From Okapia johnstoni (Eukaryota > Chordata > Mammalia > Artiodactyla > Giraffidae): DNA of 64,000 nt. The stretch lies in assembly GCA_024291935.2 (NCBI GenBank), contig CM044306.1:3296501-3360500 (forward strand), in the 5' to 3' direction. Under the pieces are notes generated by a model. That model did no database searches. It worked only from the letters and a program-made list of their open reading frames with translations, and was not told the DNA's origin. Both the position numbers and the translations under genes were made by a program. Position 1 is the first letter of the stretch; every line of letters begins with the position of its first letter. Below are positions 54,667-64,000 of the stretch, piece by piece.

Positions 54667-54846
54667 CATGCATGCATGCTCAGCAGTGTCCGACTCTTTG
54701 TGACCCCATGGACTGTACCCACCAGGCTCATCTGTCCCTGGGATTTTCTAGGCAGGAATACTGGAGTGGGTGCCATTTCCTACTAGAGGGGAATCTTCCC
54801 GACTCAGGGATTAAACCTATGTCTCTTGTGTCTCCTGCAATGCAGG
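54667..54846 (-). mobile_element. Bov-tA SINE
   Basis: catgctcagcagtgtccg to cctgcaatgcagg. The outer tRNA-like end (accgtctgagccaccaggg) is missing. Confidence 0.9.
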
Positions 54847-55049
54847 TGATATATACATGTATATCCAGTACATGGAATTATGTCATGAGAGCAAGCAGCG
54901 TCACAAGAGGGAAATGCCACTTCCCACAGCAAGAGTCCAGGAAGCTTCTGCAGAGGATGTCATTTGAGATGGGTCATAAAACGCAGGGCATGTCCACATT
55001 TTAAAGACATTTGGGAGGAGGAAACCGAGTTCATCCACTTACTCATCCA

Positions 55050-55180
55050 TTCATTTTTTTACTTGTTTACCTAACGTGCACTATGCAGTGACGATAGAGG
55101 AGGCATTGAGTTTGATCCCAGACCACAAGATCAAATACGACAGGGTCTTTGCCCTGAGGACATGGTACTCAACTTGAGAA
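55050..55180 (-). mobile_element. L2 LINE 3' end, decayed
   Basis: attcatttttttacttg, cgtgcactatgcagtg, gggtctttgccctgagg. This resembles the reverse complement of the L2 3' end that the 18.5 kb copy shows in sense. Confidence 0.55.
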
Positions 55181-55444
55181 ACAGCTCAGCAACCAGTTCA
55201 TCTACGTCACAGAACATGTGCGTGGGAACAGAGGACATAGGATGGGAAGGTGGGTTGGGATCTGATCATGGGAGGGCTTGAGTCCCAGCCTGACAAACAG
55301 GTTGTCCCAGAGGTTTCTGAGCACATCTGGATGTAACCTGCTCACAAGGTGCCTTAAGGAAAAGAGAGCACGTGCCCATAAGCAACACTGACAGAGGGAA
55401 ATAAAGCAGCGAGAATTCATGATGGAAAAAGAAAATCTAACAAA
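55181..55444. other. unique sequence
   Basis: No gene or recognised repeat. Confidence 0.45.
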
Positions 55445-56115
55445 CGCAGGTTAACTGAAAAAGACACGCATATCCCAGTGTTCACTGCAGCATTACTTAC
55501 AATAGCCAGGATGTGGAAGCAACTTACATGTCTCTCCACAGGTGAATGGATACAGATGTGGTACAAAGGAATATTACTCACTACAAAAAGAATGAATTTG
55601 ACTTTGTTCTGTTGAGATGGATGAACCTAGAGCCTGTTATAGAGAGTGAAGCAAGTCAGAAAGAGAAAAAAAAATTCGTATATTAACGCACATATATGGA
55701 ATCCAGAAAAATGGTACTGATGAACCTATTTGCGGGGAAGGAATGGAGATTCGGATGTAGAGAATGGACTTGTGGACACAGCGGGGGAAGGAAAAAGTGG
55801 GACGGAGAAAGCAGCATCAACGTCCACACACTGAGTGTGTCAGTAACTCAGCTGCGTCCGACTCTTTGAGACCCCATGGACTGGAGCCTGCCAGGCTCCT
55901 CTGTCCACGACCATGTGTAAAATAGACAGCTGATGGGAAGCTGCTGTATAGCACAGGGAGCTTAGCTCAGGGCTCTGTGATGACCCAGAGGGCTGGGATG
56001 ACGGGAGGGGAGGAGGGGATATGGGTATAATTATGGCCGATTCGTATTGCTGTAAGGCAGAAACCAGCACAACATTGTAAAGCAATTTTCTTGCAGTTAA
56101 AAAGTAAATTAAAAA
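55445..56115 (+). mobile_element. ruminant L1 3' UTR, split by SINE piece
   Basis: gcatatcccagtgttcactg, caatagccaggatgtggaag, gagtgaagcaagtcagaaag, catatatggaatccag and ggacttgtggacacagc. After the SINE piece: accatgtgtaaaatagacag, gggaagctgctgtatagcac, ggctctgtgatgaccc, aaccagcacaacattg, and A-rich end. The youngest-looking L1 in the window, 5'-truncated to about 0.6 kb. Confidence 0.9.
55837..55910 (-). mobile_element. Bov-tA SINE, 3' piece inside L1
   Basis: tgtcagtaactcagctgcg to ggctcctctgtccac; only 74 bases of the 3' end, so strongly 5'-truncated. Confidence 0.88.
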
Positions 56116-57466
56116 AAAATTCACTACCACACACAGAAAAAGAGACTGACTTCAGTGCCTCCGTTTGCAAAGCCCGACTCAGATAAGTCCCCTTAATTCC
56201 ACAACCAGCATTTCTTCTGAAATGCTTCTCCTGGAGGGTTTAAACACTTCAAAAAGGCAAATGCTTGAAATTTCAGGGAGACCTGGAAGGACCAGATCGG
56301 GGAGGAGGGGACAGTGAGGCCCGGAGTGGTAGAGGGACTTGTCCGAGGCCGTGAGGTGAGTCAGAGGGGAGTCAGGAAGGTTCGGTGAGTCACAGCTCCC
56401 AGCTCCCGCTGACCACGGGGTGAAGCTCCTCCCTAGCAACAGAGGCAAGACTCACCCGCGTGGAGCCAAACTGGCTCTCTCTCTGCGTCCTGGGCTCCAC
56501 TGATGCAAGACTCTGCCCTTTCATGTGTTAGTTCCACAGCCCAGAACAAGCTCCGATGAATAATTCTGAGCAAGGTGGAGAAAGGGTAGCAGTGGTTCGC
56601 CTTAGAATACTGCGTCCGGCCGCCCAGAGCACGTAGCAGGGCCAGAGCTGGGAACAGAGTCAGCAGATTCCAGGGAGTTAGAAATGGGGGCCGCCCTTCA
56701 CACAGCCAAGAAATGAAGACCGGACCCCAAGGGTCAAGTGAGAGGCTGGGAGGGCCTCTCTGTGCGTTAATAAACCCTTCTGCTCAGGGATAGCACACCA
56801 GGACAGAGCGAATAGATTAAGATCCAGATGGTCTGAGGGGCCTGTTGACGTTGTCATGGATGCTCGTTTGTTTGTAAAAATATACATGCTCGCTACCGTC
56901 TCCCCGCCTCCGAGACGCTAATTTGGCCTCTCTGGTGAAGAGGATGGTTCTTACTAGGTTTATTTGAAACCCTCCAAATCAACCCTGATACTCGCCCTGG
57001 AGGGAAACCGCCGTTTGAAAATCCCAGATTTGTGGTAGAGGCTGAGGTATTAAATATTCATTCTTCCCTAAAAGTGACTTCTTCTTGTCATCATTTTTCC
57101 TTCAGGTCTTAGAATCTTCTTTTCCTGTTGGTCATGTAGGGCTCATTGAAATTATTGTCAGAATCATATTTTAGTATACTTTTTAGCCCCTGATGTTAAA
57201 AACATACTTTGGTCATTAATTGTACAGTGATATAAGTACTCCTTGCACAGATTCTGTGGGCATTCCATGGAGTTTCAAGGTAAAGGTATATTTACAAGCA
57301 TCTGGGAGAAACGAGCAATAATACACTTTTTTCTTCTGAAAGTATCAACGTGGGGAAGCCAGTGTGCTCAATAATTCTTTATAGTGGAAGGTGTATTAAT
57401 CCAGTTTTTATACTTGTATGGGCAAAATACTGCATTTCAAAATTTAAATTTCATTTAAGTAGATTA
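56116..57466. other. unique sequence
   Basis: GC-richer at 56260-56480 and 56580-56700 with scattered CpG, otherwise AT-rich. No recognised repeat or exon. Confidence 0.5.
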
Positions 57467-57490
57467 TGGGCTTCCCTGGTGGCTCAGAGG
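57467..57490 (+). mobile_element. Bov-tA SINE, 5' stub only
   Basis: atgggcttccctggtggctc with the A box and nothing after it. Retroposition normally loses the 5' end, so this stub points to a later deletion. Confidence 0.75.
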
Positions 57491-57633
57491 GTCAAAATCA
57501 TGAGAAGCTATTTGGTGGAGGGATGTGAGCATAAGTGGAAAAAATGTAAATCAATGCAAAATCTATCATCACAAAAGTCAGGACAGTGTTGTCCGCCAGG
57601 GCTGGATTGGGAGTGGATTTTGCTCAGAGAGAG

Positions 57634-57857
57634 CACACAGTCAGTCGTGTCTGACTCTGTGACCCCGAGGACTGCAGCCCGCCAGGCTCCTCTGTCCTCC
57701 ACTGTCTCCTTGAGTTTGCTCCAATTCATGTCCATTGAGTCGCTGATGCCATCCAACCATCTCATCCTCTGTCACCACCCCTCTCCCTTTGCCTTCAATC
57801 TTTCCCAGCATCAGGGTCTTTTTTGAGTCGGCTCTTTGCATCAGGTGGCCAAAGTCC
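57634..57857 (-). mobile_element. BovB LINE, 3' end, inside L1 relic
   Basis: cagtcagtcgtgtctgactc, ccactgtctccttgag, tccattgagtcgctgatgcc, and cagcatcagggtctttt to gcatcaggtggccaaag. The L1 3' end continues immediately to the right. Confidence 0.92.
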
Positions 57858-57995
57858 TAGGAGCTGACAATGTTCTAATTTTTGACCTAGGTGGTGGTTA
57901 CACAGATGTTTGCTGTATTATATTGTTAAAATCTCCAAGTATGTTTTATGCAGTTTTCTGTATGTATGCTATAACTCACAATAAAAAAAGAAAAG
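57858..57995 (+). mobile_element. old L1 3' end
   Basis: taggtggtggttacacagat, then tattgttaaaatctccaag, ttttatgcagttttctgtat and cacaataaaaaaag. This is the 3' terminus of an old mammalian L1. Confidence 0.75.
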
Positions 57996-58426
57996 TTTTA
58001 AAAACTTGGATGGTACTAGATGACTTCATAATGAAAAACAGCTGTCTGTCACTCCACTGGTCCTCGTCTTAATTCCTGCTCAACAGTTAAAGCCACTCCA
58101 GCTGTTTCTGATGGGATTGATCTTCATATATCTGAGGCAGATGCTTACATATCTATAATGAATATTAAAAAAAAAATCTTGCACATTATTTTTTTTCATT
58201 TTTCTCTACAGCTGAGGGAGAATTAACTCATGTACTTATCACTTAACACATGGGAGATGGGTGGACCCTTCTCCACCCTCCTTTCTGCTCCCCCAATTTT
58301 TTGGTTAAATTAGTATTCAGTGCACATCTTTTTGTGACTAAGCATATTTTGTTGATATTTTAGCTGAGCCACACAGTACTTTAAGACTGCCTGTCATTCT
58401 GTTCTGTGCATTTTTATGTTTTCAAG
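57996..58426. other. unique sequence
   Basis: No gene or recognised repeat. Confidence 0.5.
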
Positions 58427-58815
58427 ATTGCTGTTGTTCAGTTGCTCAGTCATGTCCGACTATTTGTGACCCCATGGACTGCAGCACGCCAGGCCTCCCT
58501 GTCCATCACCAACTCCCGGAGCTTACTCAAACTCATGTCTCCTTCACTATCTCCTAGATTTTGCTCAAACTCATGTCCATTGAGTCAGTGATGCCATCCA
58601 ACCATCTCATCCTCTGTCGTCCCCTTCTCCTCCTGCCCTCAATCTCTCCCAGCATCAGGGGCTTTTCCAGTGAGTCAGCTGTTCTCATCAGGTGGCCAAG
58701 GTATCGGAGCTCCAGCTTCAGCATCCGTCCTTCCAATGACTATTCAGGATTGATTTCCTTTAGGATGGGCTGGTTGGATCTCCTTGCAGTCCAGAACACC
58801 CTCCAGAGTTCTCAT
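58427..58815 (-). mobile_element. BovB LINE, 3' end, mosaic
   Basis: ttgttcagttgctcagtcat, gcagcacgccaggcctcc, cagcatcaggggcttttcc, ccttccaatgactattcagg, tggttggatctccttgc. A stretch is doubled: 58503-58539 (catcaccaactcccgg form) and 58540-58577 (cttcactatctcctag form) are the same BovB position in its two known variants. Confidence 0.92.
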
Positions 58816-60019
58816 GATAGTTGCCTCTGTTGTGTTTTTTTTTTTTCTTTTTTTTTTTTTTTTTGCACTTTGTCTCGTGGAACTTTAACTTACTTGGCTT
58901 CAGAGATTTCAAAATAATAATAATAATAATAACAGTACAACTTCTCTCAGTATATGGCTCTCATATTAGATATTTGATCAGTTCCAGAGGTGTGTATGCT
59001 TGTGTGTTTGTGTATCCGTGGCATCTTTCCCCTTCTGCCTCAGTCTGTGTGAGGTGCTGCTTATGTCTGAGACACCAGCTGTCTTCCTAAGACTTCTCTT
59101 TACCATCATCCTGGGAGTGGTCCTCCCTCCTTTCCTATTTAATAAATCCTACAAATTCCTCTTTTATGGATTACTGCCTCAGAGAATGATGCCAGGAGCT
59201 TCCCGGAAAAAAAAAAAAAAAGAGGTGTGGTAGGTAGTTTGTTTTTTTGTGAGTTGGCAGCTCTGAAATATCTTGATTCCACTATTACACCTCCTGATGG
59301 CTTGGCTAGGATCATATTGTTTGGATTTTTTTCCCAGAATTTTGAAGACATCTTTCTTCTGTGTTCTTGCTCCCAATAATCCCATTCATTCTGTTTTTAT
59401 TGTGCCTTATCTCTGTGTTAATTTTTTTCCTAAAACCTTTTTAAGATGTCTTCCTTTTTTTTGTGTGTGTATGTGTCCTAAAATTTTACTATGAGTCACC
59501 TTGATGTGGATCTGTTTTCTTTCAATGAGTGTTGGACACAGGTAGCAGTCTGAAAGGCAAATTGAGTCAGGAAAAATTTGAGACAGCAAGATAAATGAAA
59601 AAGACTACTGAAAAATTTCACTCCAGAGCTGATGATGAATCTGTGAATCAAATAAACAGAAAGAAGCAGGTAGGAGAGCTACTACGAAGTCAAAATGGAT
59701 AACAGAAGAGCAGGCTGAATGATTTATGGGAGGTCATGGAAGTTTTTATTAGAGCTGCTTAAGTTTAGACCTGGTGGTTCCAGCTCCACAAGCCCCTGCT
59801 TTGACCCCTCAACCATGACTTCCTGTGATGCAAAGGAACATCCTTCCAGGGACATGCTGCCTAAATTGCAGGGCCCCAGAAAAAGGAAAATGTAGCCCTC
59901 TTGCTCAGAAATTATTATGAATTTCAAGATGGCCACAGCAGAACATTAAACTCAGCAGGGTACCCTTCTAAGCACAGGGTCCTGCACTTGGTCAAATGGA
60001 TAAAGGGATTATAATTGTT
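58816..60019. other. unique sequence with simple repeats
   Basis: A T-rich run at 58835-58864, (aat)n at 58913-58933 and a 15-A run at 59207-59221. No gene or named repeat. Confidence 0.5.
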
Positions 60020-60200
60020 TCATATACTGAGTGCTTACAATGTTCCATGGACTATTTTAACTTCCCTGAAGGTGTCACTCACATAACCATCACAAAATGT
60101 TAAAGAGTTTGCTCCTACTGTTGTTTCTTTTTCAAAAGACTGGAAAATTGAGGTTAAGTGGAATTAAGCGATGGCTAGTGATCTGAAACTCGATGTTCTG
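60020..60200 (-). mobile_element. MIR SINE, decayed
   Basis: atactgagtgcttacaatg, cataaccatcacaaaatg, aaaattgaggttaagtgg. This is MIR order in reverse complement with gaps. Confidence 0.6.
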
Positions 60201-60619
60201 GTTTTCCAGGCCTTCACCTGTAATCCCTCAGAATGAATACGTGAATGAGTGTAGCTGATGAAACACTTATCCAACCTTTCAGAGAGGTCTAATAATTCTC
60301 AAATTATTACACAAAATTAATTTCCTTTTCCAGAATGAACGTCCACATTTCTGTGTCACTGCCCACTGTTCTTTGTCTACAAAGCTCTTTTCTGATACAT
60401 CTGCAGATTGCAATTCTAGCTCATTGTATCAGATAGGGGTCTTTTAATTATAGATGAAAAACAAACAAACAAGAAATCAACCCAATCTTGCTGAAGAGGA
60501 AAAGTGGAAAATATTCTTGTGTAATAATGAAAAATCCACATATAGCCCCTTGGTCCAAGTATGGCTGAATTCAGGACACAGAGGGCTACTTGAATCCAAA
60601 TCTGAGCACCTAATAGCAT
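60201..60619. other. unique sequence
   Basis: No gene or recognised repeat. Confidence 0.5.
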
Positions 60620-60858
60620 CATACTTTGGCCACTTGATTCAAAGAGCAGACTCGCTGGAAAAGAGCCTGATGTTGGGAAAGACTGAAGGCAGGAGAAGAA
60701 GGGGAAACAGAGGATGTGATGGTTGGATGGCATCATCAACTCAATGGATATGAGCTTGAGCAGACTCCTAGAGACAGTGAAGCACAGGGAAGTCTGGTGT
60801 GCTGAAGCTCATGGGATCGCAAAGAGTCGGACACGACTTAGTGACTGAACAAGAACAA
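60620..60858 (+). mobile_element. BovB LINE, 3' end
   Basis: catactttggccacttgattc, agcctgatgttgggaaag, and end gagtcggacacgacttagtg with an aacaagaacaa tail. Confidence 0.93.
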
Positions 60859-61454
60859 TTATTGTAGAAGGGAAAAAAATCAAGTATGAATAGATAATCA
60901 GAAGTCTATGAAGCTAATCACTCCACAGTCTTTGACATCATAGAAAAAGGACCTTAGGAAGGAAAATAATCCTTCAAGGAAAGTATGTTGGGAGATTGGA
61001 ACCATAAACTGTCTCCAAAAAAAAAGAGAAGGAAAGATCTTTATTTTATACCCGAAACAGATGATAGGGAACCATCTAGAAACCATGACTTTTATTCTGA
61101 AGGAAGAAAGTCTCTCTTCTAAACTCTATTTTCCGTATCTTCATCCAACGTGGGCGTTTTTCTTTCTGCTTGATCTCAACCACATATGCACATGAAATAC
61201 AAGCAGGAATTGTGTTCAAACCTCCGGCTCCTCTGAGAAATACTTGTCCTTCTCTTCTCCAAACTCTCAAAACATTTATAGTTTATACAAAGAAGTACAA
61301 TTAATTCATTGAACAAATAAATTATCAACATCTGCTATATGTAGAACATTCTGCTCAGAACTGGTGAAATTTTAGTAAATAAAAGAGATACTTTTCTTCA
61401 AGTATCAACAGTTGAAATTGAATAAGTGAGTAATAGTGTGTGTTATCTTCTGTT
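60859..61454. other. unique sequence with L2-like relic
   Basis: No gene. 61290-61390 (cattgaacaaataaattatc, ctatatgtagaacattctg) resembles the reverse complement of an L2 3' end; low certainty. Confidence 0.45.
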
Positions 61455-61650
61455 ATCTTGTGGCTCAGACACTGAAGAATCTGCCTGCAGTGTGGGAGAC
61501 CCGTGTTCAATCGTAGGTTGGAAAGATCCTCTGGAGAAGGGAATGGCAACCCACTCTGGTATTCTTGCCTTGAGAATTCCATGGAAGAGGAGTCTGGGAG
61601 GCTACAGCCCATGGAATCTCAAAGGGTTGGGCATTATTGAACACTGACAC
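61455..61650 (+). mobile_element. Bov-tA SINE, diverged
   Basis: tatcttgtggctcagacac head, B box decayed (gtgttcaatcgtagg), and body to ggcattattgaacactgac. Confidence 0.88.
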
Positions 61651-61674
61651 ACGTACTCACAATGTATGTCATAG

Positions 61675-61892
61675 GCGTCCCAGGAGGCACTAGCGGGAAA
61701 GAACCTGCCTGCATATGCAGGTTAGACATAGGAGAAGCAGGTTCGATTCCTGGGTTGGGAAGATCCGCTGCAGGAGGGTATGGCAACCAACCCCAGTATT
61801 CTTGCCTGGAGAACCGTATGGACAGAGAAGACTGTCAGGCTACAGTCTATGGGGCTGCACAGAGTCAGACACAACTGAACCGACTTAGCATG
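61675..61892 (+). mobile_element. Bov-tA SINE, full length
   Basis: gcgtcccaggaggcactagc head, cataggagaagcaggttcg at the B box, and end cagacacaactgaaccgac followed by ttagcatgc. It abuts a BovB fragment within six bases. Confidence 0.92.
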
Positions 61893-61897
61893 CCTTC

Positions 61898-62278
61898 TTG
61901 CACTCAGATACGCAGATGCCATCAGTCTTATGGCAGAAAGCAAGGAGGAACTGAAGAGCCTCTTGATGAAGGTGAAAGAGGAGAGTGAAAAAGCTAGCTT
62001 AAAACTCAACACTCAGAAACTAAGATCATGGCATCTAGTCCTATCACTTCATGGCAAATAGATGGGGAACCAGTGGAAATAGTGACAGATTTTTTTTTTT
62101 CTTGGCCTCCAAAATCATTGCAGACAGTGCCTACAGCCATGAAATTAAAAGACACTTGTTCCTTTGAAGAAAAGCTATGATAAACCTAGACTGTATTAAA
62201 AAGCAGAGACATTACTTTGCTGACAAATGTCCATCTAGTCAAAGCTATGGTTTTTCCAGTAGTCATATATAGATGTGA
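61898..62278 (+). mobile_element. BovB LINE, internal piece
   Basis: actcagatacgcagatgcc (YADD site, second D changed to A), then atggcagaaagcaaggagg, caactcagaaactaagatc, gacattactttgctgac, and ttccagtagtcatatatag. Both 5' and 3' parts of BovB are absent. Convergent with the next element. Confidence 0.9.
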
Positions 62279-62280
62279 CC

Positions 62281-63765
62281 AGTTCAGTTCAGTCAGTCAG
62301 TCATGTCTGACTCTTTGCGACCCCATGGACTGCAACATGCCAGGCCTCCCTGTCCACTACCAACTCCCGGAGTTTACTCAAACTCATGCCCATTGAGTCG
62401 GTGATGCCATCCAACCATCTCATTCTCTGTCATCCCCTTCTCCTCCTGCTTTCAATCTTTCCCAGCATCAGGGTCTTTTCAAATGAGCCAATTCTTTGCA
62501 TCAGGTGACCAAAGTACTGGAGTTTTAGCTTCAGCATCAGTCCTTCCAATGAATATTCAGCACTCATTTCCTTTAGGATGGACTGGTTGTATCTCCTTGT
62601 AGTCCAATGAACTTTTAAGAGTTTTCTCCAACACCACGGTTCAAAAGCATCAATTCTTCAGTGCTCAGCTTTCCTTATGGTCCAACTCTCACATTCATAC
62701 ATGACTACTGGAAAAACCATAGCTTTCCCTAGATGCACCTTTGGTGGAAAAGTAATATCTCAGCTTTTTAATATGCTGTCTAGGTTGGACATAGCTTTTC
62801 TTCCAAGGAATAAGTGTTTTTCAATTTTATGGCTGCTGTCACCATCTGCAGTGATTTAGAAGCCCAAAAAAATAAAGTCTGTCACTGTTTCCCCATCCAT
62901 TTGCTATGAAGTGATGGGACCAGATGCCATGATCTTAGTTTTCTGAATGTTGAGCTTTAAGCCTTTTTCACTCTCCTCTTTCACTTTCATCGAAAGGCTC
63001 TTTAGTTCATCTTTGCTTTCTGCCATAAGGGTGGTGTCATCTGCATATCTGAGGTTATTGATATTTCTCCCAGCAATCTTGATTCCAGCCTGTGCTTCCT
63101 CCAGCCCAGCGTTTCTCATGATGTACTCTGCATAGAAATTAAATAAGCAGGGAGACAATACACAGCCTTGACGTATTCCTTTTCCTATTTGGAATCAGTC
63201 TGTTGTTCCATGTCCAGTTCTAACTGTTGCTTCCTGACCTGCATGCAGATTTCTCAAGAGACAGGTCAGATGGTCTGGTATTCCCATCTCTTTCAGAATT
63301 TTCCACAGTTTATTGTGATCCACACAGTCAAAGGCTTTGGCATAGTCAATAAAGCAGAAATAGATGTTTTTCTGGAACTCTCTTGCTTTTTTGATGATCC
63401 AGCAGAGGTTGGCAATTTGATCTCTGGTTCCTCTGCCTTTTCTAAAACCAGCTTGAACATCTGGAAGTTCACGGTTCACGTATTGCTGAAGCCTGGCTTG
63501 GAGAATTTTGAGCATTACTTTACTAGCGTGTGAGATGAGTGCGATTGTGTGGTAGTTTGAGCATTCTTTGGCATTGCCTTTCTTTGGGATTGGAATGAAA
63601 ACTGACCTTTTCCAGTCCTGTGCCGACTGGTGAGTTTGGCAAATTTGCTGGCATATTGAGTGCAGCACTTTCATAGCATCATCTTTTAGTATTTGAAATA
63701 GCTCAACTGGAATTCCATCACCTCCACTAGCTTTGTTCGTAGTGATGCTTCCTAGGGCCCACTTG
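62281..63765 (-). mobile_element. BovB LINE, 1.49 kb 3' part
   Basis: 3' end at 62281 (cagttcagttcagtcagtc), then 3' UTR, thumb, YADD, palm and fingers of the reverse transcriptase, ending at ggcccacttgagg (63765). Five-prime truncated at the start of the RT domain. The best preserved BovB in the window. Confidence 0.96.
62904..63674 (-). pseudogene. BovB reverse transcriptase, nearly intact palm
   Basis: Two frames separated by one stop. 63195-63674 has RSVFIPIPKKGNAKECSNY, QAGFRKGRGTRDQIAN and the motif-A segment FIDYAKAFDCVDHNKLW. It stops where the BovB sequence at 39.6 kb has tryptophan (tgg to tga, near 63192). The same register continues from 63158 with SPCLFNFYAEYIMRNAG and RYADDTTLMAES (motif C, YADD intact), then LNIQKTKIMASGP, and ends at a second tgg-to-tag change near 62902. 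With no endonuclease domain and two nonsense changes it is inactive. Confidence 0.93.
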
Positions 63766-64000
63766 AGGCATAGTATGTGAGTACAGGATGAGTAGGTTGG
63801 TGAGCAGCCTGGTAAAGATTAAGCTGAGTGTTCTTTATGTGTTCTGTGTAATTAGTTTCTCATTAAGTCATTGATATTATGTTAGTCTGTTAAGACAGTA
63901 AATTTCTCCAGGCCAAAAACTGTCTTATTTTTTAAAACACCTGTCCCGTCAAGCTATGAGCAATTGTTTATGTAACTTTGATAAATAACATGGTAAATGG
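63766..64000. other. unique sequence to window end
   Basis: AT-rich, no gene or recognised repeat. Confidence 0.5.

Noticed and set aside
61898..63765. Twin-priming inversion of a single BovB
   Set aside because: Twin priming inverts the 5' part; here the inverted piece lies beyond the 3' end and duplicates sequence that is also present in the main copy.

Overview
This window looks like gene-poor nuclear DNA from a ruminant (bovid or other pecoran). The evidence is the repeat content: about forty copies of the tRNA-derived Bov-tA/Bov-A SINE family, seven CHR-type tRNA-Glu SINEs, twelve pieces of the RTE-class LINE BovB, and 3' ends of a ruminant L1. Ruminants carry this combination. The sequence alone does not separate cattle from sheep, goat or deer. 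All repeat names are my reading by eye, without RepeatMasker.

I found no protein-coding exon, rRNA, tRNA gene or CRISPR array that I can support. The long open frames are of three kinds: translated tetranucleotide repeat (29.3-30.2 kb), translated SINEs, and decayed reverse transcriptase frames of BovB on the minus strand (7.4-7.9, 39.0-40.3 and 62.9-63.7 kb). The rest are random open frames in GC-richer patches.

Layout: 0-7 kb is mostly unique sequence with a few SINEs, an AT/TG microsatellite with an inverted repeat (4.1-4.5 kb) and a CpG-rich patch (5.04-5.44 kb). 7-21 kb alternates BovB 3' ends, SINEs, an L2 (17.9-18.6 kb), a second CpG-rich patch (19.07-19.3 kb) and a MIR. 20.9-22.2 kb is an L1 with two SINEs inside it. 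22.2-23.9 kb is the cleanest repeat-free block and the best candidate for conserved regulatory DNA. 29.35-30.29 kb is a long (TCTA/CCTA)n array split by a SINE. 36.4-36.56 kb holds a near-perfect fold-back with 73-base arms. 36.6-41.6 kb is one old L1 broken by nested BovB, L1-tail and SINE insertions. 41.6-57.4 kb is unique DNA with scattered SINEs, a rare BovB 5' end (48.97-49.3 kb), a SINE inside a SINE (51.8-52.4 kb) and an L1 3' end (55.4-56.1 kb). 57.5-63.8 kb is BovB-rich and ends in two convergent BovB copies that can pair with each other.

No group of genes works together here. The biology visible is retrotransposition: BovB and L1 supply reverse transcriptase, the SINEs are non-autonomous passengers, and many insertions still show target-site duplications. 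The most unusual items are the 36.4 kb fold-back, two SINEs sharing about 55 bases of non-SINE tail (31.9 and 33.3 kb), the higher-order structure of the 29.3 kb microsatellite, the 4.3 kb inverted repeat, and two CpG-rich patches without an evident gene.
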